A stretch of DNA of 64,000 nucleotides from Rhodobacteraceae bacterium M382 (GCA_025141015.1 CP081098.1:1680501-1744500); one strand, 5' to 3'; shown: positions 18,047-26,862, counted from the first letter of the stretch. The notes: generated by a model not told the origin, from the letters alone. A program made the numbers and translations.

Positions 18047-19000
18047 ATGAAAAAGCTTTCCGTTACAGCCGCCGCAGCTCTCATGGCGTCCACGGCCGCC
18101 ATTGCTCAGGTCGAGACCCGTACCGTCACCTTCGAGAACGAAGGTGCCATCCTGTCCGGCACCTTATATCTGCCAGAAGAGCGTAACGACGCGCCGCTAC
18201 CCACCGTCGTCGTGACCGGTGCCTGGACGTCCGTTCAAGAGCAAATGCCCGCGAACTATGCCCGCGAGATGGCCGAACGTGGCTTTGCTGCCTTCACCTT
18301 CGATTTCCGGGGGTGGGGCAAATCTGGCGACCTGCCGAACAGCTTGCGCTTTGTAGAAAGCCCCGAAGCCAAAACCTCGGACATCAAGGCCGCCTTCGAG
18401 TTTGTCGCAACCCTGCCCGAAGTCGACGTCGATCACATCAACGGTTTGGGGATCTGTGCGTCCGCTGGCTACATGGTCGATGCCGTTTCCGGCAATCCGC
18501 TGGTGCAGCGCCTTGGTCTGGTGGCGCCGTGGCTGCAAAACAAAGAGATCGTCGAAGCGGTCTATGGTGGCGCGCAAGGCGTTGCTGGCCTGATCGAAGT
18601 CTCTCACGGTGCTGAAGCCAAAGGTGGTGAGATCATTCCTGCCGCTGGTCCTGAGGGGGCCGAAGGCGTTCTGATGCCAATCGGTGGATACTACTACGAA
18701 GCCGACCGCGGTGCGATCCCGGAATATGACGACAAGTGGAACAATGCAGGATGGGAAGGTTGGCTGACATATCACCCTGCCGGCAATCCAGAACGCTTGG
18801 ACAAACCGCTCTCCATTGTGCATTCCGAGAGCGCCGCTATTCCGCAGGGCGTGCAGACCTTCCTTGCAGGCTTTGCCGGTGATGCGACGGCACAGTGGCT
18901 GGAAGACGTGACCCAGTTCGATTTCTACGACAACCCCGAGGACGTCGCCCGAGCGGCTGAAACCATGGCCGAACACTTCCGCATTGGCCTTGACGGCTGA
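18047..19000 (+). CDS. Secreted alpha/beta hydrolase
   Basis: A 317-residue protein with a signal peptide (LSVTAAAALMASTAAIAQ). The mature part opens with a beta-rich TRTVTFENEGAILSGTLYLP, as in YcjY/dienelactone-hydrolase-like families. GAWTSVQEQMPANYA supplies the oxyanion region and FTFDFRGWGKSG the next strand. The nucleophile elbow is ICASAGYM, a C-x-S-x-G form of the usual GxSxG, so serine (or possibly the cysteine) would be the nucleophile. The start ATG follows GAGGAG by about 7 bases. It lies directly downstream of the AraC gene and is probably controlled by it. Confidence 0.85.
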   Translation: MKKLSVTAAAALMASTAAIAQVETRTVTFENEGAILSGTLYLPEERNDAPLPTVVVTGAWTSVQEQMPANYAREMAERGFAAFTFDFRGWGKSGDLPNSLRFVESPEAKTSDIKAAFEFVATLPEVDVDHINGLGICASAGYMVDAVSGNPLVQRLGLVAPWLQNKEIVEAVYGGAQGVAGLIEVSHGAEAKGGEIIPAAGPEGAEGVLMPIGGYYYEADRGAIPEYDDKWNNAGWEGWLTYHPAGNPERLDKPLSIVHSESAAIPQGVQTFLAGFAGDATAQWLEDVTQFDFYDNPEDVARAAETMAEHFRIGLDG

Positions 19001-19100
19001 CCTGATCAGGTAGGCGCCGGGCCAGGGGGATTGTTGCCATGCTGTCGGCAATCTCGAGGCGACGTGTTTCATCGTCCCCGGGCGTGACCTCTGGCCGGTT

Positions 19101-19580
19101 TCACGGCACACGCCTTGCGGTGTGCCGTTCCTGTTCAAACGGGTGGGAAAGCCTGGCCTCGGCGTCGTGGGCATCCATCGGTTCGCCGCAGTCGGGGCAG
19201 GTCATTTGTGGCCTTACGACTTGACCGCAGGTTTTGTGGACGATCAGCACGGGTGAAACCTCGGCGTTCAACCAGCGATCACCCCATTGTTTCAGCGCGA
19301 TGATGAGCGTCCACAAGTCGCGCCCTTTCTCGGTCAGGCGGTATTCATGGCGTGGCGGGCGGACTGAATAGGGCGCACGCTGGATGATCTCTTGCGCTTC
19401 CAGTTTTTTCAAACGCTGCGACAGCAGGTGGGACGACATGCCCGTGAGGCGCAGGAAATCGTCAAATCGCCGGGTGCCGAGGAACATTTCCCGCACAATC
19501 AGAAGCGTCCATTCATCGCCCACCTGCGCAACAGCGCGTGCGATGGTGCAGGAGTGTGACGGAAGGTCAGAGCGGCTCAT
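19101..19580 (-). CDS. HxlR-family transcriptional regulator with C-terminal zinc-ribbon-like tail
   Basis: A 159-residue winged-helix regulator. It has a conserved N-terminal cysteine (HSCTIARAVAQVGDEWTLL) of the kind that senses electrophiles in HxlR/YodB-type proteins. LRLTGMSSHLLSQRLKKLE is the recognition region and YRLTEKGRDLWTLIIALKQWG the wing and dimer helix. The C-terminus adds HKTC...CPDCGEPM, a likely metal-binding knuckle. The gene is divergent from GST with 138 bases between starts, so it probably regulates the GST-SDR genes. Confidence 0.9.
   Translation of the reverse strand: MSRSDLPSHSCTIARAVAQVGDEWTLLIVREMFLGTRRFDDFLRLTGMSSHLLSQRLKKLEAQEIIQRAPYSVRPPRHEYRLTEKGRDLWTLIIALKQWGDRWLNAEVSPVLIVHKTCGQVVRPQMTCPDCGEPMDAHDAEARLSHPFEQERHTARRVP
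19104..19127 (-). terminator. Hairpin at the 3' end of the HxlR gene
   Basis: CGGCACAC and GTGTGCCG pair across an eight-base loop, inside the last codons of the HxlR gene. It lacks a good T run, so it may be only a weak terminator or an RNA-protecting hairpin. Confidence 0.4.
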
Positions 19581-19718
19581 GAATGGTCACTTCATTTTTT
19601 GAATTGACTAGTTTCTAAAGTTGAAGTCTCCTGATTGTCAAACAAATCCCAAAGGGCTGCCCTGCAAGTGCTTTGCCCGAAGCTGGCACTTGGCCAGCAG
19701 GTCTCGGAGAGGTCCGTC

Positions 19719-20321
19719 ATGAAAGTCTATTTTGCACCCCAATCGCGTGCCGTGCGCACTGTCTGGCTGCTCGAAGAAATCGGGCAGCCCTATGAGCTGG
19801 AGAAATTTACGCTGGGCCAGAAAGAAATGCGTGGCCCCGACTACACGGCGATAAACCCCAATGGCCGTGTTCCCACGCTGGTTGATGGGGACGTCACGAT
19901 CACCGAGAGCACCGCGATCGCGCAGTATCTGGCAGCCAAATATGCCCCTGACCTTGGGCCCGGCCCTGAGGCCCAAAACTTTGCCGAATACCTGCAATGG
20001 CTGCACTATGCCGAGGGCATGATCATGCCGCCGATCAACACCTATGTGGTCGAAACCATCCTGTTGCCGCCTGAACGGCGCAATGATGAGATCGCGGCAC
20101 GCGCACTCAAGCTTTTGAACCGCACACTTGCGGCCGTCGAACGCCACATGGAAGGTCGGGAATTTCTGGCCGGAGAGTTCACGATTGCAGACACGATAAC
20201 GGGCCACGCGGTTCTCATGGCACGGCGCTTGGGGGCAGACTTTGCACATCTGCCGAACCTGACGGCCTATGCGGACCGGCTCGAGGCCAGGCCCGCCTTT
20301 CAGGCGGCAGAAACGGTATAG
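19719..20321 (+). CDS. Glutathione S-transferase
   Basis: A 200-residue cytosolic GST. The N-terminal thioredoxin-like domain has FAPQSRAVRTVWLLEEIG (likely catalytic Ser), NPNGRVPTLVDGD with the cis-proline, and TESTAIAQYLAAKY, which holds glutathione. A helical C-terminal domain has the N-capping FLAGEFTIADTITGHAV. The ATG at 19719 follows GGAGAGG. The SDR gene starts only 9 bases after its stop, so the two are an operon. The context suggests electrophile or aldehyde handling under HxlR control, but this is inferred. Confidence 0.93.
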   Translation: MKVYFAPQSRAVRTVWLLEEIGQPYELEKFTLGQKEMRGPDYTAINPNGRVPTLVDGDVTITESTAIAQYLAAKYAPDLGPGPEAQNFAEYLQWLHYAEGMIMPPINTYVVETILLPPERRNDEIAARALKLLNRTLAAVERHMEGREFLAGEFTIADTITGHAVLMARRLGADFAHLPNLTAYADRLEARPAFQAAETV

Positions 20322-20330
20322 GCTAACGGT

Positions 20331-21068
20331 ATGAGCGCAAAACCCATCTGTCTGATCATCGGTGCCGGGGACTATATCGGCGCAGCCATTGCCAAGCGTT
20401 TTGCCAGTGGTGGCTATCACGTCGTGATGGGCCGCCGCCGCGGGGAAAAATTCGCCCCGCTTATTGCCGAGATCGAAGCGGCAGGGGGCAGCGCCCAGGG
20501 CTTTACTTGGGACGCGCGCAAGGAAGAGACCGCTACAGAGATGTTCGCGCATGTCGAGGGTGAGATCGGACCGATAGACATCTGCATCTTCAATGTCGGT
20601 GGCAATGTTCGGTTTCCCATTCTCGAAACGACGGAACGCGTCTTTCGCAAGGTCTGGGAAATGTGCGCGTACGGCGCGTTTCTGACTGGGCGCGAAGCCG
20701 CGAAATACATGGTCGCGCGGCGACGCGGCTCGATCTTCTTCACTGGGGCAACCGCGTCGGTTCGTGGCAGTTCGGGATATGCCGCCTTTGCCTCGGGTAA
20801 ATTCGCGCTGCGGGGACTGGCGCAATCGATGGCCCGTGAATTGGGGCCGCAAAACATCCATGTGGCGCATCTTGTCATTGATGCAGGCGTCGATACCGAA
20901 TTCGTGCGTGATCGGATGCAGCAGGCGGGCAAGGACCCTGACAGCCTGCCACCAGACACGCTGATGAACCCCGAAAGCATTGCCGAAACCTATTGGACCC
21001 TGCATCACCAACAGCGCGATGGCTGGACGCACGAGCTGGATATCCGCCCCTACGCTGAAACATGGTGA
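20331..21068 (+). CDS. Short-chain dehydrogenase/reductase with altered active site
   Basis: A 245-residue SDR fold. The nucleotide-binding turn is GAGDYIGAAIAKRFA, where the third glycine-motif position of GxxxGxG is Tyr instead of Gly. NVGGN takes the place of NAG. In the catalytic region GYAAFASGKFALRGLAQSMARE, the residue four before the active lysine is Phe, where classical SDRs have the catalytic Tyr. It may be a member of an atypical SDR subgroup using another residue (the Tyr three places earlier), or a non-catalytic binder. It starts 9 bases after the GST stop. Confidence 0.85.
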   Translation: MSAKPICLIIGAGDYIGAAIAKRFASGGYHVVMGRRRGEKFAPLIAEIEAAGGSAQGFTWDARKEETATEMFAHVEGEIGPIDICIFNVGGNVRFPILETTERVFRKVWEMCAYGAFLTGREAAKYMVARRRGSIFFTGATASVRGSSGYAAFASGKFALRGLAQSMARELGPQNIHVAHLVIDAGVDTEFVRDRMQQAGKDPDSLPPDTLMNPESIAETYWTLHHQQRDGWTHELDIRPYAETW

Positions 21069-21132
21069 CCGTCGGCGGGGGGTGTGACCCCGCGCGCGCC
21101 AGCGCTCTCCCAAACCCACAGAAAGCGACGCA

Positions 21133-22047
21133 ATGTTCGACCAATTGCTGAACGGGGTGCTCCCAGTCTTTGCGATTGGCGCGCTGGGCTTTGTCTTTGG
21201 TCTGCGTGGCATTTTTGATTTCAACATGGCCATGGCACTGAACAAATTCGTGATGTTCGTCGCGATGCCGGCACTGGGGTTTCGATTGCTGGCCAATGCC
21301 CCGCTGGGAGACTTCAACCTGGTCATGCTCGGCGGGTATTTTGTTACCGAATTGCTGATATATACCGCCGGTTTCCTGATCGCCCGGCGGATCTTCAAAG
21401 CAGATGTCATGGAGGCTGCTCTTCTGGGATCGGCCATCGCTCTGACCAACCACATCCTGTTCGTTCTGCCGATTGCGATCACCCTGTTTGGCGAAGGCGC
21501 AGTTACGCCGATTGTCGCCATCATCTCCATGGACGGGATGCTGATTTTCAGCGGGTCTTTGATCCTGATGGATGTTTTGGCGACCAAGGATGCTTCTCTT
21601 GGGCACACAATTGGCAAGATCGCGCGCAATCCTCCCTTGGTTGCCATGGCACTTGGGCTTGTTGTCGGCGTGCTGGGCTTGTCGGTGCCCAGGGGCTTTG
21701 ACGTCTTCACGGACTTTCTGGGCGGCACGGCGTCGCCGGTGCTGTTGTTCGCGCTTGGCGTCATTCTGAGCCGGAAGGCCAGCGGGTCCCGACCTATGTT
21801 GCCGGTGGTCATCACAGGTGTGAAGCTGGTGGTTCACCCGTTGCTCGCCTGGGTGATTTTTGCCGGTGTTCTGCAACTGGCACCCGAGGAGCGCAACCCG
21901 GCCATGATGGTGGCAGCTGCGCCTTGTGGGGTCATGGCCTTCATGATGGCACTGAACTATGGCGTGCGGGTTGACGCCATCGCCCGTGCCATTCTTTATT
22001 CATCGATAGGATCTTTGGTCACAGTGACACTGGCAGCAGCGCTATAG
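21133..22047 (+). CDS. AEC-family (auxin efflux carrier-like) transporter
   Basis: A 304-residue integral membrane protein with about ten helices in two five-helix repeats. The AEC hallmarks include an N-terminal [17 protein letters not shown] and the cross-over regions NKFVMFVAMPALGFRLLA and PCGVMAFMMALNYGVR. The family exports or exchanges small carboxylates such as malate or lactate. It is co-directional with GST-SDR after a 64-base gap, so it may be part of the same transcript. Confidence 0.9.
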   Translation: MFDQLLNGVLPVFAIGALGFVFGLRGIFDFNMAMALNKFVMFVAMPALGFRLLANAPLGDFNLVMLGGYFVTELLIYTAGFLIARRIFKADVMEAALLGSAIALTNHILFVLPIAITLFGEGAVTPIVAIISMDGMLIFSGSLILMDVLATKDASLGHTIGKIARNPPLVAMALGLVVGVLGLSVPRGFDVFTDFLGGTASPVLLFALGVILSRKASGSRPMLPVVITGVKLVVHPLLAWVIFAGVLQLAPEERNPAMMVAAAPCGVMAFMMALNYGVRVDAIARAILYSSIGSLVTVTLAAAL

Positions 22048-22084
22048 TGCGGCAGACAAATGAAAATTGTAGCAAGGAGAAAAC

Positions 22085-22498
22085 ATGACAGATAGTTTTT
22101 CAGGCGGCTGTGCCTGCGGTGCGATCCGCTATACCTCTTCAGGTCCTGCACGATACATGGGCAATTGTCATTGCCGCCATTGTCAGCAGGCCACCGGGGG
22201 TGCCTATTTCCCCGCGGTTCTGGTTAAGCAATCCGATTTCAAAATCGAGCAGGGTGAGCCAAGCTGGTTTGAACGCCCAGCCGATCGTGGACATGCCATG
22301 CGCCGGGGTTTTTGTGCGACATGCGGCTCGCCATTGTTTCTGATTAACGGTGCGGGCGAAGGGGCGATCGTGATTTATGCAGGCAGCCTGGACGATCCGA
22401 GTTGGTACGCGCCCAGTCGTGACATCTTTGTAAAGAGCGCGCAGCCTTGGGACGTGATGGATCCGAACCTGCCAAAGTCCGATGAGATGCCCCGATAG
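22085..22498 (+). CDS. GFA-family (CENP-V/GFA domain) zinc protein
   Basis: A 137-residue protein of the glutathione-dependent-formaldehyde-activating-enzyme-like family. The metal cysteines are in order: GGCACGAIRY, NCHCRHCQQATGG, and FCATCGSPLF. The family's catalytic role is mostly untested. GFA itself was linked to S-hydroxymethylglutathione formation. It begins 37 bases after the AEC stop with AAGGAG upstream, giving an apparent GST-SDR-AEC-GFA gene set. Confidence 0.93.
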   Translation: MTDSFSGGCACGAIRYTSSGPARYMGNCHCRHCQQATGGAYFPAVLVKQSDFKIEQGEPSWFERPADRGHAMRRGFCATCGSPLFLINGAGEGAIVIYAGSLDDPSWYAPSRDIFVKSAQPWDVMDPNLPKSDEMPR

Positions 22499-22728
22499 GA
22501 ACACAAGCCCTCGGCATGGATATTTTTGCGAGACTTGGAACACTTCCGCCTCGAACGCTGGGGCGGATTGATCTGCAAGGTCAGGTCCAATTCACGGACT
22601 CCCGACCATGCAGATCAATGCGCGACGTCGCACTGCGAGTGTTATCCGCGCCCTGCACAGCCCAAAATTCATGCACAGCGCCAGGCCCCTGAAGTGGTCG
22701 CACCACCGTGGCAACCGGGGCAGGTCAA

Positions 22729-23412
22729 TCATCCAGCGGAATAAGCCCCGATTTTGGACGTCGTCAGCCTGTTGTTGACCAACGCTTCGGCAAATGTCAC
22801 CGCCGCCGAAACACCGTCGATAACCGGCAAACCAAAATCCACACTGAGTTGCGCCATCAGATCGGCCATTCCCGCGCACCCCAGAACAATCGCTTCGGCG
22901 TTGTCCTGTTCGATTGCCTGGCGGATTTCAGAGCGAATTTTGAGCAGGGTTTCAGGATCACCGTCCTCGAGTTTGAGCACAGGTATGTCCGTGGCCCTGA
23001 CGCGCGCACATTTCCGGGACAGGCCATAACGCATCAGATTGTTTTCCAGCCCCGGAACCGAGCGGGACAGGGTGGTGATGACGCTGAATTTGGTCGCGAC
23101 CATACCTGCCGCGTGATAGGCGGCTTCGCCGATACCCAAGACAGGAACCGAAACCAGAGAGCGCACGGCATCCAGCCCGGTATCATCAAAGCAGGCAATG
23201 ACGATCGCATCCACATCCGGATGTCTTGCGACTTCATCCAGAAGACCTGGAACGCATGTTGCGACGTCCAGAAAGCCCTGAATGCTGGCCGGTCCGCTTT
23301 GCGAGTTTGCGGCAACGATTTCGGTGTCATCGCGCGCCACAGAGCGCGCGGCAGCTGCAATCTTCTGTGTCATCGAGACAGTGGTATTGGGGTTAATGAC
23401 TAGGATTTTCAT
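22729..23412 (-). CDS. Aspartate/glutamate/hydantoin racemase family protein
   Basis: A 227-residue cofactor-independent racemase. It starts ILVINPNTTVSMTQ, a hallmark of the HyuE/AroM group. It has the two catalytic cysteines expected, in IVIACFDDTGLDAVR and IVLGCAGMADLM. The family racemises hydantoins, allantoin or decarboxylates malonates. It is the last gene of the ABC importer operon, 6 bases after the livF-like stop, so its substrate is probably the imported compound. Confidence 0.9.
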   Translation of the reverse strand: MKILVINPNTTVSMTQKIAAAARSVARDDTEIVAANSQSGPASIQGFLDVATCVPGLLDEVARHPDVDAIVIACFDDTGLDAVRSLVSVPVLGIGEAAYHAAGMVATKFSVITTLSRSVPGLENNLMRYGLSRKCARVRATDIPVLKLEDGDPETLLKIRSEIRQAIEQDNAEAIVLGCAGMADLMAQLSVDFGLPVIDGVSAAVTFAEALVNNRLTTSKIGAYSAG

Positions 23413-23418
23413 GTCCGA

Positions 23419-24141
23419 TCAGACCTCGCCGCCCAAATACGCTGCCTTGATCCGGTCATCGTGCAGCAATTCCTTGGACTTGCCTTCGATCACCACATTG
23501 CCGGTGGCCATGGCATAGGCGCGGTGCGAAATGCTGAGCGCCATGCGCGAATTCTGTTCCACCAGCAGCACGGACACCCCTTCGTCGCGGTTGATAGCAA
23601 CGATTGAACGGGCAATGTCCTGAACCAGCTTGGGCGCGATCCCCAGGCTGGGTTCATCCAGCAGCAACAGCTTGGGTTTGGCCATCAGGGCGCGCCCGAT
23701 CACCATCATCTGCTGTTCGCCGCCCGACAATGTGCCAGCCGCCTGTGTGTAGCGTTCCTTGAGCCGCGGAAAGCGGGTCAGAATGCTGTCCAAGGTGGTC
23801 TGGATGTCGGCCTTGTTGGTGCGGGTGAAGGCCCCCATCATCAGGTTGTCCTTGACCGACATGAATGGAAACACCCGCCGCCCTTCGGGCACCATGGCAA
23901 TGCCGCGTTTGACGATGCTGGACGGATTGACACCATCCACGCGGTCGCCTTCGAACGTGACAGAGCCTTTGACCGGATTGGCCAGCCCGGTAATGGCGCG
24001 CAGGATCGACGATTTCCCGGCACCATTGGCACCGATCAACGCAACGGTTTCGCCCTGGTTGACGGTCAGCGACACCCCCTTCAGCGCATAGACATGGTCG
24101 TAATACAGCTCGACGTCTTTGAAATCCAACAGTGCTGTCAT
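23419..24141 (-). CDS. Branched-chain amino-acid-type ABC transporter ATPase (LivF-like)
   Basis: A 240-residue ATPase. Walker A is GANGAGKSSILRAI, the signature is LSGGEQQMM and Walker B is LLLDEPSLGIAP, typical of LivF. It pairs with the LivG-like protein encoded just upstream, with a 3-base gap. Both energise import through the two membrane subunits. Confidence 0.95.
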   Translation of the reverse strand: MTALLDFKDVELYYDHVYALKGVSLTVNQGETVALIGANGAGKSSILRAITGLANPVKGSVTFEGDRVDGVNPSSIVKRGIAMVPEGRRVFPFMSVKDNLMMGAFTRTNKADIQTTLDSILTRFPRLKERYTQAAGTLSGGEQQMMVIGRALMAKPKLLLLDEPSLGIAPKLVQDIARSIVAINRDEGVSVLLVEQNSRMALSISHRAYAMATGNVVIEGKSKELLHDDRIKAAYLGGEV

Positions 24142-24144
24142 GGC

Positions 24145-24927
24145 TTACATCCCGATTTCATCATCGACACTGCCCAGATAGGCTTCGATGACTTTTTCAT
24201 TGTTCTGGATTTCCGACGGTGTGCCTTCGGCGATCTTTTCGCCAAAGTTCAACACGACGATCCGGTCCGAAATCGTCATGACTGCGGGCATATCGTGTTC
24301 CACCAGCATGATGGTCACGCCACGTTCGTCACGCACCGAACGTACCAGATCGACCATGTTCATGGTTTCATCATGGTTCATGCCTGCAAAAGGTTCGTCC
24401 AGAAGCAGAACCTTGGGGTCTGTTGCCAGACCGATGGCGATGCCCAACGCGCGCAGATTGCCCTGGGGCAGGTTGCTGGCCAGTTCGTTGCTGATCGCGG
24501 ACATGCCCAGAAAGTCGAGCAGCTCGTCGGCGTATTGGCCAAAGGCAGTAACGTCTTCCCTGGCGGTTTTGGACCCCCAGAAGTACCCGGCCAGCGACGC
24601 CTTGGCGCGCAGATGCTGGGCCACGACCACGCTTTCACGCACAGTCATGCTTTTGAAGATCGTGGTTTCCTGGAACGTTCGAACGATGCCTTTTCGCGCC
24701 ACGATGTGCGGTTTGAGGTTGGAAATCCTTTCGCCGCGGTACAGCACCTCGCCTGTTGTGGTGGGGGTAAACGAGGAGATCATCTTGAACAAGGTCGATT
24801 TCCCGGCCCCATTGGGCCCGATCACCGACAGGATTTCGTTTTCGGAAACGTCAAAGTTGATGTCGTTGTTTGCGGTCAAGCCACCGTATTTTTTGGTCAC
24901 GTTTTTGACCTGTAGCAGAGCGCTCAT
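24145..24927 (-). CDS. Branched-chain amino-acid-type ABC transporter ATPase (LivG-like)
   Basis: A 260-residue ATPase. Walker A is GPNGAGKSTLFKMI, then RTFQETTIFKSMTV, the signature-like region NLPQGNLRALGIA (LPQGN in place of LSGGQ) and Walker B LLLDEPFAGMNHDE. The signature deviates from LSYGQQ/LSGGQ, which could weaken its ATPase half-site. The first four bases overlap the end of the LivM-like gene. Confidence 0.94.
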   Translation of the reverse strand: MSALLQVKNVTKKYGGLTANNDINFDVSENEILSVIGPNGAGKSTLFKMISSFTPTTTGEVLYRGERISNLKPHIVARKGIVRTFQETTIFKSMTVRESVVVAQHLRAKASLAGYFWGSKTAREDVTAFGQYADELLDFLGMSAISNELASNLPQGNLRALGIAIGLATDPKVLLLDEPFAGMNHDETMNMVDLVRSVRDERGVTIMLVEHDMPAVMTISDRIVVLNFGEKIAEGTPSEIQNNEKVIEAYLGSVDDEIGM

Positions 24928-25904
24928 TTTTCACCCCCTTTGCCGATACGCAGGCTCAGCAGCCCATTGGGGAGAAAACGGATCACCGCGATCAGGATGA
25001 TCGAATAGACCAGCATCTGGTACTTCCCGAGCTCGAACAAAAGGTCCCAGCCAAAGTAGAGCACCAGCGTGCCCAGCATCGGACCAAAGACATACCCCAG
25101 CCCACCCAAAAAGCAGTTGAGCATGAAGTTTACCGAGTCCGCGACCTGAAAGCTGGAAGGATAGACCGACTGGGCGATGGATCCGAACATTGCTCCGCCG
25201 ATGCCGCCAAAGAAGCTGGATATGGCAAAGACGACGATGCGGATATATGAGATGTTGACACCGATCGAGCTGGCCAATTCCTCGTTCTGCTGCATGGACC
25301 GGCACAGATGACCCAACCGTGAGTTCACCAGACGATAAAGGGCGGCATAGGTGGCAATCATCAGAATGCAGGCCGTGTAGTAGAACGCAAGTTTGGTGTT
25401 GGCCATGGCGGCGAAATCAGGGATCAGCGGGATACCCAGGATTGACATGCCCGCGGGCAGGGGGATCGACGAAATCCCCTTGGCCCCATTGGTGATGGGC
25501 AGGGCCAGAGCGGTCAGCGTCACCACCTGGGTCAGAACCAGGGTGATCATCGCGAAATAGACGCCGCGCAACCGCAGGATCGGCAGGCCGATCACCACCG
25601 CGACCAGGGCCGCGAACAATCCAGCCGCGGGCAGCGAGATCCAGAACGACCACCCGGCCTTGACCACCAGAATGGCCGACACATAGGCCCCGATCAGGGC
25701 AAAGGCACCCTGACCGATGTTGATGCGGCCGATGTAGAAGGTCAGCCAGACCCCGGCGCTTGCGATGGCCAGAAGCGCGACCGACGTGAGCGTAAAGTAA
25801 AAGTCCCAACGCCCCGTTGCCCCGATGATCAGCGGCACGCCGACAAAGATGGCAAACAGGAACACTCCGACGCCAATCAGTTGTTTTGCAGAGAATTTCA
25901 TCAT
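24924..25904 (-). CDS. Branched-chain amino-acid-type ABC permease (LivM-like)
   Basis: A 326-residue membrane protein with about nine to ten helices. It has the BPD_transp_2 signature region INIGQGAFALIGAYVSAIL and the coupling-loop region EELASSIGVNISYIRIVVFAISSFFGGIGGAMFG. It starts 4 bases after the LivH-like stop. ATG ATG gives two possible starts one codon apart. Confidence 0.95.
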   Translation of the reverse strand: MMKFSAKQLIGVGVFLFAIFVGVPLIIGATGRWDFYFTLTSVALLAIASAGVWLTFYIGRINIGQGAFALIGAYVSAILVVKAGWSFWISLPAAGLFAALVAVVIGLPILRLRGVYFAMITLVLTQVVTLTALALPITNGAKGISSIPLPAGMSILGIPLIPDFAAMANTKLAFYYTACILMIATYAALYRLVNSRLGHLCRSMQQNEELASSIGVNISYIRIVVFAISSFFGGIGGAMFGSIAQSVYPSSFQVADSVNFMLNCFLGGLGYVFGPMLGTLVLYFGWDLLFELGKYQMLVYSIILIAVIRFLPNGLLSLRIGKGGEK

Positions 25905-25908
25905 CAGA

Positions 25909-26778
25909 TCAACCCCACGGCTTGCCCATCAGGCCCTGAGGCCGGATGGCAAGAAAGATCATCAGCGACACGAAAATCAGCAGATAGGTGATGTCGCCAT
26001 ATTGCGAGAGAACCGCCAGGCCGATAGCCTCCATGAAGCCAAGAATAATGCCCCCCCAGATCGCTCCGGAGATCACGCCGGCTCCACCGATCATCACCAT
26101 CATGAATGCCTTGATTGATGTTGGTCCGCCCATGCCCAGATTCACGCCGGTGATGGTCACCAGCAGGCCACCGACCAGCCCGGCCAGCATCGCGCCGAGC
26201 GCAAAGCCGATCATCGAATAGCGGTCCACATTCACCCCCATCAACTGGGCAGCCGTGCGGTCCTGGGCCAGCGCACGCAGGGCGCGACCGGTTTTGGTGT
26301 ATTGCATCAACCCGATGAATGCGACAATCGACAGGATCGCCAGAACACAGATCAATATCCGGTCATAGGGCATGATCAGGCGGAAATCATAGTTGAACAC
26401 GCCATCGACGATCTTTGGGACACCGCGTTGTTTCTCTCCGAACACCAACAGGATCACCGCGTCGAGCAGAAAGGCGATCCCGGCGGCCAGCAGCATCGTG
26501 CTTTCCTCGCGGGCGGATGCCTTGATCACAGGGGCAAACAGGAGTTTTTCGATCAGCGCGCCCAGAATGGCCAGGGTGACGCAGGACATGATCAGGGCGA
26601 GCACAAACGGCACACCCCACTGGCCATAGAATGTATAGGTGACGAAACCGCCGATCACATACATTTGGCCATGAGCAAAATTGAGGACATTCATCAGGGC
26701 GAAAATCAGGGTCAGACCTAACGCGATCATTGCGTATTGGGACCCCAGATAGACACCATTAGCCAATATCTGTTCCAT
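25909..26778 (-). CDS. Branched-chain amino-acid-type ABC permease (LivH-like)
   Basis: A 289-residue membrane protein starting LANGVYLGSQYAMIALGLTLI, the usual LivH opening. NVLNFAHGQMYVIGGFVTY is the signature helix, and RALAQDRTAAQLMGVNVDRY is the coupling region. It lies 84 bases after the binding-protein gene, with a hairpin between them. Confidence 0.95.
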   Translation of the reverse strand: MEQILANGVYLGSQYAMIALGLTLIFALMNVLNFAHGQMYVIGGFVTYTFYGQWGVPFVLALIMSCVTLAILGALIEKLLFAPVIKASAREESTMLLAAGIAFLLDAVILLVFGEKQRGVPKIVDGVFNYDFRLIMPYDRILICVLAILSIVAFIGLMQYTKTGRALRALAQDRTAAQLMGVNVDRYSMIGFALGAMLAGLVGGLLVTITGVNLGMGGPTSIKAFMMVMIGGAGVISGAIWGGIILGFMEAIGLAVLSQYGDITYLLIFVSLMIFLAIRPQGLMGKPWG

Positions 26779-26802
26779 GACGGCTTTCTTTCTTGGAAAA
26801 GC

Positions 26803-26823
26803 CCCGGGCCAGAACGGCCCGGG
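26803..26823 (-). terminator. Intercistronic hairpin between binding protein and permease genes
   Basis: CCCGGGCC and GGCCCGGG form an eight-base stem around AGAAC. On the minus strand it is followed by GGCTTTTCC. A partial terminator or RNA-stabilising hairpin here would give more binding protein than membrane subunits, a known arrangement in importer operons. Confidence 0.7.
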
Positions 26824-26862
26824 AAAGTCTGCTCAGGAAAAACCTGGCAAGGGGAGTTGGTC

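Noticed and set aside
19638-21815. 725-codon minus-strand open frame over GST, SDR and AEC genes
   Set aside because: It runs through three recognisable plus-strand genes and their ribosome sites, so it is a shadow.
22499-22728. Small gene or mobile-element remnant before the racemase
   Set aside because: The open frames have no ribosome site and no terminal inverted repeats were found.
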